Assembly (NCBI RefSeq): GCF_000747665.1
Contig: NZ_BBKT01000017.1
Span: forward strand, 1 to 64,000
Direction: 5' to 3'
Length of the DNA: 64,000 nucleotides
Source: Thermoanaerobacterium saccharolyticum
GTDB taxonomy: Bacteria > Bacillota > Thermoanaerobacteria > Thermoanaerobacterales > Thermoanaerobacteraceae
Both the position numbers and the translations under genes were made by a program. Positions 46,441-56,185 of this stretch are shown one piece after another. Numbering within the stretch: position 1 is the stretch's first letter; every line of letters begins with the position of its first letter. The notes beneath the pieces are model-generated. The model saw nothing but the letters and a program-made list of their open reading frames with translations, made no database searches and was not told where the DNA came from.

Positions 46441-46461
46441 TGAGGCAAATCCTCATTATTT
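46435..46461. terminator. Bidirectional terminator shared by cwlD and spoIIP
   Basis: AAATAATGAGG and CCTCATTATTT form an 11-bp perfect stem with a 5-base loop. The left arm contains the cwlD stop codon and the right arm the spoIIP stop codon. Confidence 0.75.
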
Positions 46462-47637
46462 GGCAAGTCCATCATCTTTCAACACTAAATAAATTGCTTT
46501 AGCTAAGTATGGAGTGGAATTTAAGGCCTCCTCCAAAGTATTGTAATTGCTGCCTAATTCAATAAGTATGCCTTTTTCTGAAAAATGTTGGTTGTACTCA
46601 GCGTACTGATGAATCTCTATTCCTAATGATATACCTGGATATAATTCATTCAACTTATCGCTAATTTGTTTTGCAAACTCGTAATTCTTTTTCCAGTCTT
46701 CATTCATATCTGCAGTTCTTCGAGAACCAATTATGAACATGATCTTTGCAACCGTCTGCCCATTTATTTCCATCGTATATTTTTTTCTGTAATCTTGATT
46801 AGGCAAGCTGCTTAAAACAGGTATTGTATCAACTCCTGGCTGCATTACACTTCCATATCCATCACGGTGCAAATCAATAGTTACTTTAATCGAAGGATAT
46901 TCCTCCAAATACTTTTTTACTGATAAAGAAGAATTGTAGTATGACTGATCGTAATTGTAATCATGTATTGTGCGATCATGCAAAACGCTAATGCCATAAT
47001 CCTTAGTCAAATATTCTGTCAAACTATCTCCCACTCTTACCACGTTGTAATTGAGATCATTTGTTCTATCATATCCATATGCAGCTACATATTTGTTTTT
47101 TAAAGTTGCAACGTACGATTCCATCGTATGTGTATGGTAAAGCAATATAAGTGGCTTGCCAGTATCAACGCTACTGACATTTGTCACAGTTGCAGTCGTC
47201 TCCCTTTCCTTTAGTGTTTCATTTGCCACTTGGCTATTTTTGCTTTGATTAGCACTGCGATTGTCTGCAATTTGTGCATTAGATGTATTGTTTTTTTCTC
47301 CTTTGTCTATTTGAGCAATGATGGGAATTTGATACTCTAATATTTTAAGAGGATCTCTTTGATTTAGATTAAACATTGAAGCTATAGTCAAATCTCTATC
47401 GTAAAATCCTTCAGCTTTATAGCCTACATCAACAGTCGGCATCGTATAATTTAAAGCAGTTATAAACATGCTATTAATGCTATTGTACTCTTCGGCAAAA
47501 GTCTCTGTTTCAAAATTTATATTTGCAGCTTCTATGTCATTTGTCATAAGCCATCTATAAAATAAAATATTAAAAAGCAATAAAATCACGAAAGACACCT
47601 TTTTAAAGCGGTAATACCTTAACGAACTTCTGTACAA
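46456..47637 (-). CDS. spoIIP: Stage II sporulation protein P (SpoIIP)
   Basis: Amidase and endopeptidase of the SpoIIDMP engulfment complex. It has 393 residues: a single N-terminal TM (FVILLLFNILFYRWLM), a low-complexity spacer rich in Asn/Ser/Gln (about 125-160), and the catalytic domain with LILLYHTHTMESYV (zinc His), TIDLHRDGY, KIMFIIGSRRTADMNED and GIEIHQYAEYNQHFSEKGIL plus IELGSNYNTLEEA. It follows gpr on the minus strand, the standard gpr-spoIIP pair. Confidence 0.95.
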   Translation of the reverse strand: MYRSSLRYYRFKKVSFVILLLFNILFYRWLMTNDIEAANINFETETFAEEYNSINSMFITALNYTMPTVDVGYKAEGFYDRDLTIASMFNLNQRDPLKILEYQIPIIAQIDKGEKNNTSNAQIADNRSANQSKNSQVANETLKERETTATVTNVSSVDTGKPLILLYHTHTMESYVATLKNKYVAAYGYDRTNDLNYNVVRVGDSLTEYLTKDYGISVLHDRTIHDYNYDQSYYNSSLSVKKYLEEYPSIKVTIDLHRDGYGSVMQPGVDTIPVLSSLPNQDYRKKYTMEINGQTVAKIMFIIGSRRTADMNEDWKKNYEFAKQISDKLNELYPGISLGIEIHQYAEYNQHFSEKGILIELGSNYNTLEEALNSTPYLAKAIYLVLKDDGLAK

Positions 47638-47639
47638 TT

Positions 47640-47692
47640 AAAGCACCTCTCTTTGGTTTTATACTATAAATTATTCACAAGAGAAGTGCTTT
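47640..47692 (-). promoter_or_regulatory. Long hairpin between gpr and spoIIP
   Basis: AAAGCACCTCTCTTTGG pairs with CACAAGAGAAGTGCTTT (one arm with G-U and bulges) around a 20-base AT-rich loop. It may terminate gpr transcripts, leaving spoIIP to its own sporulation promoter; the loop contains TATACTATAAAT. Confidence 0.5.
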
Positions 47693-47701
47693 ATTACTAA
47701 T

Positions 47702-48673
47702 TTAATGTACAAGTTGATTCATCTCATCCACTGTCAAATTAGGTTGCAAAGCTAAATTAATTCCTCTTGACAAAATAGATGAAATGTTTTTAATAAGAAG
47801 ATCAATTTCTTTTGGCGTGACTATGAGATTTTCTTCCGGACTTAATACCTCTTTTATTAAGGCGTATTTATCTTCATCATTCATGTTTTTCAATACATTG
47901 TATAGAGGACTACTGCTTTCTACATTGTTTTTCAATGCACTCTCAAGATGTTCTATAGCGTCATTAGCAATTGTAGCTGCATCTACTACGGTTGGAACAC
48001 CTATTGCAATTACAGGAACACCTAAGCTTTCCATGTTGATAGCAGATCTTTTATTTCCTATTCCAGATCCAGGGCTAATGCCTGTATTTGAAACTTGTAT
48101 TGTTGTAGCAAGCCTTTCAACTCGCCTCGAGGCAAGAGCGTCTATTGTGATAACTAAATCAGGTTTTATCTTATCAACGACACTTTTAACGATTTCTGCC
48201 GTCTCAATACCTGTTATACCTAATACGCCAGGAGCCATAGCACTTACAGCACATATATTTTCGCCAAACTGCAAAGGTGCCAATTCTTTCAAATGGCGAG
48301 TCACAACAATATTTTCGATTGCTTTTGGTCCAAGTGCATCTGGCGTCACATTCCAATTGCCTAAACCTATCACAAGGACTTTCATATTGACATTAACATT
48401 AGAAATTTTCTTTATTACATCGGCAAGTTTTTGGGCTACTTTGTCTTCAAGTTCAATGTCCCTGTACCTTAAATCAGGAGCCTCTATAGTTATATAATCT
48501 CCTATCGGTTTTCCCATCGTTTTAGCACCGTCATCGTCCAAAATAGTTACTTTAACTATTTTTATGTTGTCATCTTGGCTTTCATCTACTAAAACGCCTG
48601 GGATTTCCCCCGCATGTCCACCTTTATACATTTCACGGGCTTCAACAGCAAGATCTGTCCTTATATTGAACAT
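47702..48673 (-). CDS. gpr: Spore germination protease GPR
   Basis: Aspartic-type (A25) protease that degrades small acid-soluble spore proteins on germination. It has 323 residues. NIRTDLAVEAREMYKGGHAG EIPGV-like sequence near the start holds the autoprocessing region. The active-site blocks are KVLVIGLGNWNVTPDALGPK, PDLVITIDALASRRVERLAT and GNKRSAINMESLGVPVIAIG. It lies 4 bases after the holin-like gene and upstream of spoIIP. Confidence 0.96.
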   Translation of the reverse strand: MFNIRTDLAVEAREMYKGGHAGEIPGVLVDESQDDNIKIVKVTILDDDGAKTMGKPIGDYITIEAPDLRYRDIELEDKVAQKLADVIKKISNVNVNMKVLVIGLGNWNVTPDALGPKAIENIVVTRHLKELAPLQFGENICAVSAMAPGVLGITGIETAEIVKSVVDKIKPDLVITIDALASRRVERLATTIQVSNTGISPGSGIGNKRSAINMESLGVPVIAIGVPTVVDAATIANDAIEHLESALKNNVESSSPLYNVLKNMNDEDKYALIKEVLSPEENLIVTPKEIDLLIKNISSILSRGINLALQPNLTVDEMNQLVH

Positions 48674-48677
48674 AATC

Positions 48678-49004
48678 TCACCTCAATTCTGTAGGTATAA
48701 AAGCATCAACAAGCCCGATTACAAAAGCAGCTATTATTGAACCCAATATCGTAGCATGTATTGTTGGAACTATAAACTGAGATACATATATTACTATTGC
48801 TGCAACTATGAAGCCAACAACACCTCTACTTCTCGGAGAAATATTTTGACCAAGCATCGCCTCAACTATATATCCCAGCAATGCTATCACAATTGCTGAT
48901 ATCAAAGCGCCCCAAAATCCAGCCACGCTAAATCCCGGGACAAGATAACCTACGATCATTAAAACAATCGCTGAAACTACAAATCTAATTATCGCTTTTA
49001 ACAT
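48678..49004 (-). CDS. Phage holin-4-like small membrane protein
   Basis: A 108-residue protein with four TM segments: AIIRFVVSAIVLMIVGYLVP, FWGALISAIVIALLGYIVEA, VVGFIVAAIVIYVSQFIVP and TILGSIIAAFVIGLVDAFIP. The pattern matches the Phage_holin_4_2/YvlD-like family of Firmicute membrane proteins, not a lysis holin in a prophage. I start at the ATG at 49002-49004 because TAGGAGGTGA precedes it. It sits just upstream of gpr, so it may be co-expressed. Confidence 0.75.
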   Translation of the reverse strand: MLKAIIRFVVSAIVLMIVGYLVPGFSVAGFWGALISAIVIALLGYIVEAMLGQNISPRSRGVVGFIVAAIVIYVSQFIVPTIHATILGSIIAAFVIGLVDAFIPTELR

Positions 49005-49087
49005 AAAATCACCTCCTAAAAATATAATTGACATTTTAAAAAATATTATTCGCATAAGGTTGTACTAAACTGCTTTCCTGAATTGTA

Positions 49088-49116
49088 TTGCAAAAAATGC
49101 TTTTTCGTGGTAAAAT
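49088..49116 (+). promoter_or_regulatory. Promoter of rpsT
   Basis: TTGCAA (49088-49093), a 17-base spacer, TAAAAT (49111-49116), about 30 bases before the rpsT start. Confidence 0.6.
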
Positions 49117-49147
49117 TACTTTTGATTGATTTGAGGAGGTGAATGGT

Positions 49148-49414
49148 TTGGCAAACATAAAATCAGCTAAAAAAAGAATACTTGTAACAAAAAGAAGGAC
49201 ATTGGAGAATAAAATAGTAAAATCAAAAGTTAGAACAGCTATTTCTAAATTCGAAAAGAGTTTAGCAGAAGGTAACATAGATAATACAAAAGCAGCTTTA
49301 ATTAATGCCATAAGAGAACTTGATAAAGCATATTCAAAGGGCACATTGCACAAAAATACAGTTGCAAGAAAGAAATCAAGATTATATGCAAAATTTAACG
49401 CATTAAATGCTTAA
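49148..49414 (+). CDS. rpsT: 30S ribosomal protein S20
   Basis: Basic helical 16S rRNA-binding protein. 88 residues: ANIKSAKKRILVTKRRTLEN at the N-terminus and YSKGTLHKNTVARKKSRLYA near the end. I choose the TTG at 49148-49150 because GAGGAGGTG lies 6 bases before it and S20 normally starts with (M)ANIKSA. The gene is divergent from gpr and convergent with holA. Confidence 0.96.
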   Translation: MANIKSAKKRILVTKRRTLENKIVKSKVRTAISKFEKSLAEGNIDNTKAALINAIRELDKAYSKGTLHKNTVARKKSRLYAKFNALNA

Positions 49415-49436
49415 AAAGCGTACGTCGTACGCTTTT
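49413..49436. terminator. Bidirectional terminator between rpsT and holA
   Basis: AAAAAGCGTA, loop CGTCG, TACGCTTTTTT. T runs on both strands serve the two convergent genes. Confidence 0.85.
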
Positions 49437-50430
49437 TTAATTGCAAAGCTTTCTTATCAATGATTCCAAAGCTAAATTGCCATCATAACTTGATTTCAAT
49501 TCCCTATCACATTTTACACACAGTTTATATGCGTTTAAAAGATCTTTTTCTTTAAAACACTTTGATTGCTGTATAATATCATCAACTAAAAAATAAGGTA
49601 TCCCTAAGTCTTGCTGCAACTTTTTTTTTATCAATTTTTTTCATCAATAAATATTTGGCCTTTGTGAGAATCCGAAACTGTCGTGCAATCATAGCTAATA
49701 TTCCAATAGGATTTTCTTCATTTAAAATCATTTTGTTCAATATGTATATAGCTGCTTTTTCCTGTCTTAAACCTATAGCGTTTACCAATTTGAATACATT
49801 CTCAGCAGTTGATGCTGATATAACGTCTTTCACATCATCTATAAGCACTTCTTTGCCATCGCTGCAAGACACAATTTTTTTGATTTCATTTAAAAGGGTA
49901 TATAAGTCCACCCCTACGCTTTTAACAATATATTCTGCAACAGGTTTTTTTATGGCCTTTCCATAGGTTCTGACAAAAAAACCTACATAATTGACTGCTT
50001 CATCAAATTTTATATGTTCAAAATTTACAATAGCACCATGTTTACTTATTGCCTTAAATATTCTTTTTCTCGTGTCGATTTTGTCCTTAAATACAAATGC
50101 AATACAACTGTCTGTATTTCCACTTTCAATACGTTTTATTATAGCATCGACAGTATTGTCATTTATTTTCTTTAAAATATCATCATCTTTTATTAAAACA
50201 AACCTATGTTCCGACATAAATGGAAGAGTTTCTAAACTGTCTATTATATTTTTATCATTAGCATCTTCAATTATGGTGTAATTCATGATTTCAGTTCCTT
50301 CAGCAATTAGCTTGTTTTTTAATTTTTTAATAGCTTCATCGATCAAAAATCTTTCCTCACCATAAAAAACATAAGCAGGCAAAAAGCCTTTGTTTGTAAT
50401 CTCAAGAAATTCTTTGTAATTCACTGCCAT
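49437..50430 (-). CDS. holA: DNA polymerase III delta subunit HolA (frameshifted in this sequence)
   Basis: Clamp-loader subunit that opens the beta clamp. The N-terminal part has ITNKGFLPAYVFYGEERFLI, MSEHRFVLIKDDDILKKIND and VIKRIESGNTDSCIAFVFKD. The first frame ends shortly after KYLLMKKIDKKK. Removing one A from the A9 run (49621-49629) continues it as LQQDLGIPYFLVDDIIQQSK, ending YDGNLALESLIRKLCN, the normal C-terminal collar domain. The joined length is 330 residues, as expected. Being essential, the gene is probably intact in the cell. It overlaps the comEC end by one to four bases. Confidence 0.88.
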
Positions 50431-52705
50431 CAATCCTCGATCATTTTTTTGATATGTATAAATGTGCCATTCGTTTCAACGATGATAGCACCATCTTTAT
50501 CTGTCCTGAAAAGTTGCGATCTGCTTTTTAAATATTTTACTACTTCTCTATCTGGCTGTCCATAATTATTTTTACCTACCATTATCACGCTGATTTTAGG
50601 ATTTACCTTGTCCACAAAATCTTTTTGCGACGACGTATTAGATCCATGATGTGGAACTTTCAATATATCTGACGATATGTTATCATCTAATAGCGCATTT
50701 TCCGCTTCTTTCTCTATATCTCCAGTGAATAAGATGCTTACATTTTTATACACCATTTTAAAAACCAGCGCATTATTATTTATGGGATTCTCAGCAATCA
50801 CGTAAGAGTCAGGGCTCAAAATATCATATTTTACTCCAGATATCTCAACCCAATCACCTTTTGATAATTGAAAAACTGGTATTTTCTTTTTGCTGGCGAT
50901 AGCCATTAATTTTTTAAAATTTTCGCTATCCACCACCTGTCTGCCAATAAATATTCTTTTCACATCTACATCGTTTAAAATCGACAATATGCCGCCTACA
51001 TGATCATAATCTGTATGGGATATGAACACCGCATCTAATGATGTAGCATTTTTATAAATCAAAAATGGCATCAATATATCTTGTCCAACATCAAGGGAAG
51101 AATTGCCATATTCAGATCTTCCTCCGCCATCTATCAGTATGTTTTTGCCATCCGTAGTCCTTAAAAAAGTGCTGTCACCTTGTCCCACATCGAGAAAAAT
51201 TATTTCAAGATTTTTAGGTGCCAATGAATTTATAGCAAACACTGCCATCAAGAGAAACAGCATTGTTGAAACGACACTAATTTTAATTTTTTTGCTGAGA
51301 TTGCTGGACAATAAAATCAATGCTGCATAATAACATAACATTATGTAAACTGGTGGCTGCGATACGCTTATAGATGCATGCGGTATCTGTGAGAAAATCC
51401 TTGTAAGATACAAGACAATCTCTACTACCGGTATATTTATAAGATTTAAAGGGATAGAAAGAGGCATATATATAAGACCTAAAATTGCAGACAAAAATCC
51501 CAACACTACAGCAACGCTTACAATCGGCACAATCAATATATTTGGCAATAGTGATATAATCGAAATACTGTGAAAAAAGTATATTATAATAGGAACCGTG
51601 CCAATTTGTGCAGCTAAAGTAGCAGAAACTGCTTCTTTGATTTTTTCATTTTTTATCTTTACTATACCTTTTATTGGCTTATACAAAACCAAAATAGACA
51701 ATGTCGCTACAAATGATAGCTGAAACCCTATGTCAAATAACATCAATGGATTGAAAAATAGTATCATAGTTGCTGCAAAGGATATGGCATTAATTGGATT
51801 GTTCTCTCTTCCGACAAACGTAGCAATTAAAGCCATACAAGCCATTATGACGGCTCTTACGGCTGATGGTGGAGCACCTGTTATAACAGTGTATATTAAA
51901 AGCAGTGGAACTATGACAAATGGAGAATATCTTCTAATGTGCAAAATATTTAAGACGAACATCATAAATAGAGTCAATATTCCAAAGTTAAATCCTGATA
52001 CTGCAATTATATGTGTAAGACCTGTAACCTTAAAAGAATTAAGTACGTCTTCTTCAATATTGTATTGACCCAATATGACAGAGGAGACAAAATCAGCATC
52101 GTTTTTGGGCATCGAATTAAAAAAAAATCTGCGTTATTCTCCCCCTTATTCTTCTAATGACTTTATCTGCATAGTTGTCTGAATTGATTTTTATGATTTT
52201 TACAGAATAGCCATTTACATTCATCAAAGCTGTAATGCCGTTTTTTTTTAAGATAAAGCCTATAATCAAATCCACCAGGATTTCTTTTTCCTTGAGGAAG
52301 CTCTATTATTCCTCTTGCCTCGATCAAATCACCTTCTTTAGGATAAGTACCGCCATACTGCGTTATCAAAATTCTGTCTTTGCTTTTAGGAGTCAGCACG
52401 TACTTTGCAAATCCATCTTTTAAAACGACATTTGATACAATACCATCTAATGAAACAAGCTTGTTGCTTAAATCATCGTACACACCTTTTGAATACAATG
52501 CATTTTCTCCTAAAGTCAACCCCAAAACAAATACTGAGAGAAGCAATAAGTAAATGGCATTTTTTCTGGACATATATATGTATATGCCAGCAAGCAGGAC
52601 AAATAAAAATGCTAAAAGCAAAAACACAACATTTATCTCAAGAAACCTGCTTATTATAATGCCTACAGATAATAATACTGCTATGTACAAAAATGGCTTA
52701 TCCAT
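50430..52705 (-). CDS. comEC: DNA uptake channel ComEC/Rec2 (two frameshifts in this sequence)
   Basis: Competence protein that moves single-stranded DNA across the membrane. An N-terminal part (TM segments plus an OB-like DUF4131 domain) is in one frame. A short bridge and the main part follow in others: competence domain ITHIIAVSGFNFGILTLFMM-like with VITGAPPSAVRAVIMACMAL, many TM segments, and a C-terminal metallo-beta-lactamase domain with FLDVGQGDSTFLRTTDGKNI, ISHTDYDHVGGILSI and VPHHGSNTSS. Two 9-base runs (52241-52249 and 52119-52127) each need one base removed to give a continuous 757-residue protein. comEA was not seen nearby. Confidence 0.88.
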
Positions 52706-52710
52706 ATCAA

Positions 52711-53442
52711 TTATACAAAATACGCTTCAAACGGCTTAGCTATGTTTGCATCATTTACCACTTCTGACACTTCTTTTTCATACTCTTTTATTGAGTGTTG
52801 CGGCCAAAGGTGTGTAACAACAAGCTTTTTGCAATAAGCAGCCTTTGAAATCTCTGCTGCCTGTCTTGCAGTAAGATGGGGACCTTTCTCGCCATTTAGT
52901 AAATTGCCATCGCACAAGAATAAGTCAGCTTTATTTGCAAAAGAAATAAGCTTATCATTGTAAATCGTATCACTGCTAAAAACAAACGTCTTACCGCATC
53001 TATCAAATTTTACAGCAAATGTTTTAACAGGATGAACCATTTCTTTAAATGTTATCGTAAAGTTACCAATGTTGAGCTTTAACTCCTCATCTATATGTTT
53101 GATTTTAAATACGTCATTAAATTTTAATTCTTCAACGACTTTAGAAGGTTCGTCTGGGCAATACACGTTTACAGGTTCATCTATATAACCTTTTTTCATC
53201 ATTATGTCCAACGCATATCTTAAGACCAGCATATCTGCCATGTGGTCTGAATGCAAATGTGTGAGTATTATGTACTTTAGTTCTTTTAAATCATGATAAT
53301 TTTGGTATCTGCCGATAATACCGCTACCACAATCTACAAGTACATTTACATCATCGTCTTCCACCAAATAACCTGAACAAGCTCCATTTGCACCTGGATA
53401 AGGTCCATGTGATCCAAGAATTGTCAATTTCACTTTAATCAT
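52711..53442 (-). CDS. Metallo-beta-lactamase-fold hydrolase
   Basis: 243 residues of the RNase Z/ElaC-like MBL group. GSHGPYPGANGACSGYLVED precedes LVDCGSGIIGRYQN, the metal motif ILTHLHSDHMADMLVLRYAL (H-x-H-x-D-H), FVFSSDTIYND with Asp, and VVTHLWPQHS with the last His. It may act on a small molecule or on RNA; the length suggests a non-tRNase Z member. It overlaps the upstream HAD gene by 4 bases and precedes comEC by 5, so the three are probably one operon. Confidence 0.85.
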   Translation of the reverse strand: MIKVKLTILGSHGPYPGANGACSGYLVEDDDVNVLVDCGSGIIGRYQNYHDLKELKYIILTHLHSDHMADMLVLRYALDIMMKKGYIDEPVNVYCPDEPSKVVEELKFNDVFKIKHIDEELKLNIGNFTITFKEMVHPVKTFAVKFDRCGKTFVFSSDTIYNDKLISFANKADLFLCDGNLLNGEKGPHLTARQAAEISKAAYCKKLVVTHLWPQHSIKEYEKEVSEVVNDANIAKPFEAYFV

Positions 53443-54164
53443 CTCCTATCTGAAATATCAGGTAATCCTTTAATGTACTCATACAAGTCTTTATAATTTC
53501 CATGTTCAAAGGCTGAAATGTCTTTTGATTTTCTGTTGATTAAAAACTCATCCAATAGATATGTCTTAAATCCGATAGTCCCAGCTATTACATCTTCATC
53601 AACATCATTGCCAATCATGATGCAATTTTCAGGTTCTTTCTTAAGCTTTTCTACGATCTCTCTATAATATTGTATGTGAGGCTTACAAAAGTGCATATGC
53701 TCATAAGATGTGACAAAGCTAAAGTATTCATGGTCAATTCCGGCCCATCTCAATCTCTCTTTTATGGCTATACCTGGAAAAATCGGATTTGTAGCAAGTA
53801 TAACGTCGTATCCTTTATCAACCAACAATTCTACAAAGGCCTTAGCATACTCGTTTTTACGTACATTAGCTCCAAGGTGCTTATAGTCATTTTCATAAAA
53901 ATCAGTAAATATTTCCATAATTTTATCCTTTGGATATTCCACTAATTTTAAAAACGAATCGAAAAAGGCTTCTTCATTTGTCTTACTGGGATCCAAATTG
54001 TTTATCATGTCCATACTGGCTGAATAAAGAGCCTTTTGAAAGTAATACTTATCGAAATAATCTGAGATTTTGTTTGAAATAGCTTCGAAATATTCCATAA
54101 TCATCCTATCTGTATCAACAGGGAGCAACGTGCCATCAAGGTCAAACATCACTGTATCAATCAT
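53439..54164 (-). CDS. HAD-superfamily hydrolase
   Basis: 241 residues. Motif I is TVMFDLDGTLLPVD (nucleophile Asp8 or so and Asp+2), a four-helix cap (about 20-100) with a YFEAISNKISDYFDKYYFQK stretch, motif II VILATNPIFPG (T/N), motif III Lys near FCKPHIQYYREIVEKL and motif IV IMIGNDVDEDVIAG. A phosphatase acting on a small metabolite is likely; the substrate is unknown. Confidence 0.88.
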   Translation of the reverse strand: MIDTVMFDLDGTLLPVDTDRMIMEYFEAISNKISDYFDKYYFQKALYSASMDMINNLDPSKTNEEAFFDSFLKLVEYPKDKIMEIFTDFYENDYKHLGANVRKNEYAKAFVELLVDKGYDVILATNPIFPGIAIKERLRWAGIDHEYFSFVTSYEHMHFCKPHIQYYREIVEKLKKEPENCIMIGNDVDEDVIAGTIGFKTYLLDEFLINRKSKDISAFEHGNYKDLYEYIKGLPDISDRR

Positions 54165-54232
54165 ATTTCTTTCACCTCAAAGCAATTCTCATATAAAATA
54201 ATACATTTTTGAAAAGAAAAAAACAAGGATGT

Positions 54233-54745
54233 CTAACCTCGCTTTATATCTTTAAAGTATTTAACTCTTGACAACGAAGCCACAAGCACAGAACCAATGA
54301 TTACACTTCCTATTCCTTGAAGTATATTTCCTGGCACATCAGCAAGAGCAGCTTTTGAACCGTACATAAAAGCACCACCGATATAATATCCAAGCACCAT
54401 CCATGATGCAGCTAATGCAAAAACAGCTATTTGTACAATAAAATTTTTATCTTCCTTTTTCAATAAAACAGCCACAATAAGTCCTTCTAACCCTTTTATG
54501 ACTAATGTCCATGGAGCCCATAAAGCATATCCTGAAAGAAGATCAGATAATGCTGAACCAATGCCTCCAGACACAAATCCTGCAAAAGGTCCCAAAATAG
54601 TAGCCGAAAGAAAGATGAAAGAATCACCTATATTTATATATCCTTTCGTGTATGGCGTAGGAATTTGTATTACCATAGTACCAACAGCAATAAGAGCCGT
54701 CATAAGTGCGATGTAAACAAGTTTTTTCAAGCTATTTTCTTGCAC
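54233..54745 (-). CDS. ECF transporter S component
   Basis: A 170-residue membrane protein with about six TM segments. YIALMTALIAVGTMVIQIPT PYTKGYINIGDSFIFLSATI-like sequence and GPFAGFVSGGIGSALSDLLS with GYALWAPWTLVIKGLEGLIV are characteristic of substrate-binding S components of energy-coupling-factor vitamin transporters. The substrate cannot be assigned and no riboswitch is visible upstream. I start at the GTG at 54743-54745, 8 bases after GGGAGG. No EcfA/T genes are in the window, so it would share a housekeeping ECF module. Confidence 0.8.
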   Translation of the reverse strand: MQENSLKKLVYIALMTALIAVGTMVIQIPTPYTKGYINIGDSFIFLSATILGPFAGFVSGGIGSALSDLLSGYALWAPWTLVIKGLEGLIVAVLLKKEDKNFIVQIAVFALAASWMVLGYYIGGAFMYGSKAALADVPGNILQGIGSVIIGSVLVASLSRVKYFKDIKRG

Positions 54746-54852
54746 AATCGATACCTCCCATATTTTTTTTAAAATTATTATAACATACAATTGTTATAAT
54801 TCAATAAATACAATATACAAACAATTTATAACTTTTTTATAACATGAAACTT

Positions 54853-54881
54853 TTGACATTAGAAGCAATGTGCAGTATAAT
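54853..54881 (+). promoter_or_regulatory. Consensus sigma-A promoter for the MarR-ABC operon
   Basis: TTGACA (54853-54858), exactly 17 bases, TATAAT (54876-54881). It lies about 40 bases before the MarR start and is a perfect match at both hexamers, so repression by the MarR protein would be needed to keep it quiet. Confidence 0.85.
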
Positions 54882-54919
54882 AATATTACGGTTTACGAAA
54901 TATTAGGGAGGCTGATACA

Positions 54920-55360
54920 ATGGATGCCGAAATAAATTTGCTAGAATATTTACTGCGAGAAATCAACCATAGAATGAATCTTGTAACCAGAAATTATTTG
55001 AACAATAAAGAAATTACTATGTCTCGATTTTGGGTCTTAAACAAATTAAGCCAAGATGAAGCAATAACTATGAAACAGCTACAGTCGCAACTTTTACTGT
55101 CTTCCAGCACACTAACAGGGCTAATCGACAATCTCGTCGCTGATGATTTGGTATATAGGTGGAGAGATGAAAAGGACAGACGCCTTGTGTTTTTAAAGCT
55201 TACAGAAAAGGGCGCTATGCTTCTAAACGAAATTTTAGAATATCGCACAAAGATGCTAAAAAAAATAGTCGATACGTGTGGTGACAGCATAGACATTAAC
55301 ACATTGAACAAAAATCTCAAGACGCTATTAAACGCATCAGGTGATGCCGTAATATTTTAA
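54920..55360 (+). CDS. MarR-family transcriptional regulator
   Basis: 146 residues with the MarR winged helix: TMSRFWVLNKLSQDEAITMK, QLQSQLLLSSSTLTGLIDNL and the wing DDLVYRWRDEKDRRLVFLKL with the typical D-x-R-x-x. Members sense small molecules and repress adjacent exporters. It precedes an ABC exporter by 24 bases on the same strand and is probably its local repressor. GGGAGGCTG precedes the ATG. Confidence 0.92.
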   Translation: MDAEINLLEYLLREINHRMNLVTRNYLNNKEITMSRFWVLNKLSQDEAITMKQLQSQLLLSSSTLTGLIDNLVADDLVYRWRDEKDRRLVFLKLTEKGAMLLNEILEYRTKMLKKIVDTCGDSIDINTLNKNLKTLLNASGDAVIF

Positions 55361-55384
55361 AAAATTTCAAGAAGGTGATTTTTT

Positions 55385-56185
55385 ATGGACTTTGCAATCG
55401 AAATAAAAAATTTAAAGAAAAGATTTAAAGATTTTGAAGCAGTAGGTGGAATCACGTTTGACGTTAGAAAAGGAGAAATATTTGGCTTATTAGGTCCCAA
55501 CGGTGCAGGGAAAACTACCACCATAAGAATGATAACGACATTGATGCCACCTACTTCTGGCAAAATACTTGTTGCCGGTCTTGATGCCAAAAAATACAGT
55601 GCAACAATAAGAAGATACATTGGATATGTGCCACAAGCTCTTTCTGCAGACTCTACCTTAACTGGATATGAAAATATGCTATTTGTGGCTAAGCTTTTAA
55701 GGCTTAACAAAAAAGAAAGAGAAGAAAGAATTGATTACATTCTTGACATTTTGAATTTAAATGATGCCAGAAACCGCTTAGTCAAACAGTATTCAGGTGG
55801 AATGATACGAAGGCTTGAAATAGGCCAAGCCATAATACACAGACCTGAAGTTTTAATACTTGACGAACCAACGGTTGGACTTGATCCTGTAGCAAGGCAA
55901 AACGTTTGGAACGTAATAGATACTTTGCGAAAAGAAACAGGTCTTACAATTTTAATTACTACTCATTACATGGAAGAAGCAGAAGCTATATGTGGAAGGA
56001 TAGCAATAATGAACAGTGGCAAAATTGCTGCCTTAGGAACTCCTGATGAATTAAAATCAAAAACCGGAAATCCAAACGCTACATTAGATGATGTATTTAC
56101 ATTTTTCACAGGAAATCAATTAGAGTCTGGAGGGAATTACCATGAAACAAGTCAATTACGCAAAAGAATCCAAAGGTTCAGTTAA
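55385..56185 (+). CDS. ABC exporter ATP-binding protein (DrrA-like)
   Basis: 266 residues. Walker A is LLGPNGAGKTTTIRMI near 36-51, the Q-loop is at YVPQALSADS, the signature QYSGGMIRRLEIGQA near 139-153, Walker B VLILDEPTVGLDP and the H-loop LITTHYMEEAEA. The C-terminal part (TLDDVFTFFTGN) matches the daunorubicin-resistance (DrrA) subgroup of drug and lipid exporters. Its end overlaps the permease gene by 44 bases. Confidence 0.94.
   Translation: MDFAIEIKNLKKRFKDFEAVGGITFDVRKGEIFGLLGPNGAGKTTTIRMITTLMPPTSGKILVAGLDAKKYSATIRRYIGYVPQALSADSTLTGYENMLFVAKLLRLNKKEREERIDYILDILNLNDARNRLVKQYSGGMIRRLEIGQAIIHRPEVLILDEPTVGLDPVARQNVWNVIDTLRKETGLTILITTHYMEEAEAICGRIAIMNSGKIAALGTPDELKSKTGNPNATLDDVFTFFTGNQLESGGNYHETSQLRKRIQRFS

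Noticed and set aside
52119-52249. Programmed frameshifting in comEC
   Set aside because: Both sites need the same one-base removal as six other homopolymer sites in unrelated genes, so a common technical cause is more likely than two programmed events.
54746-54852. Vitamin riboswitch before the ECF S component
   Set aside because: About 100 AT-rich bases with no conserved TPP, FMN, cobalamin or other aptamer blocks that I could recognise.
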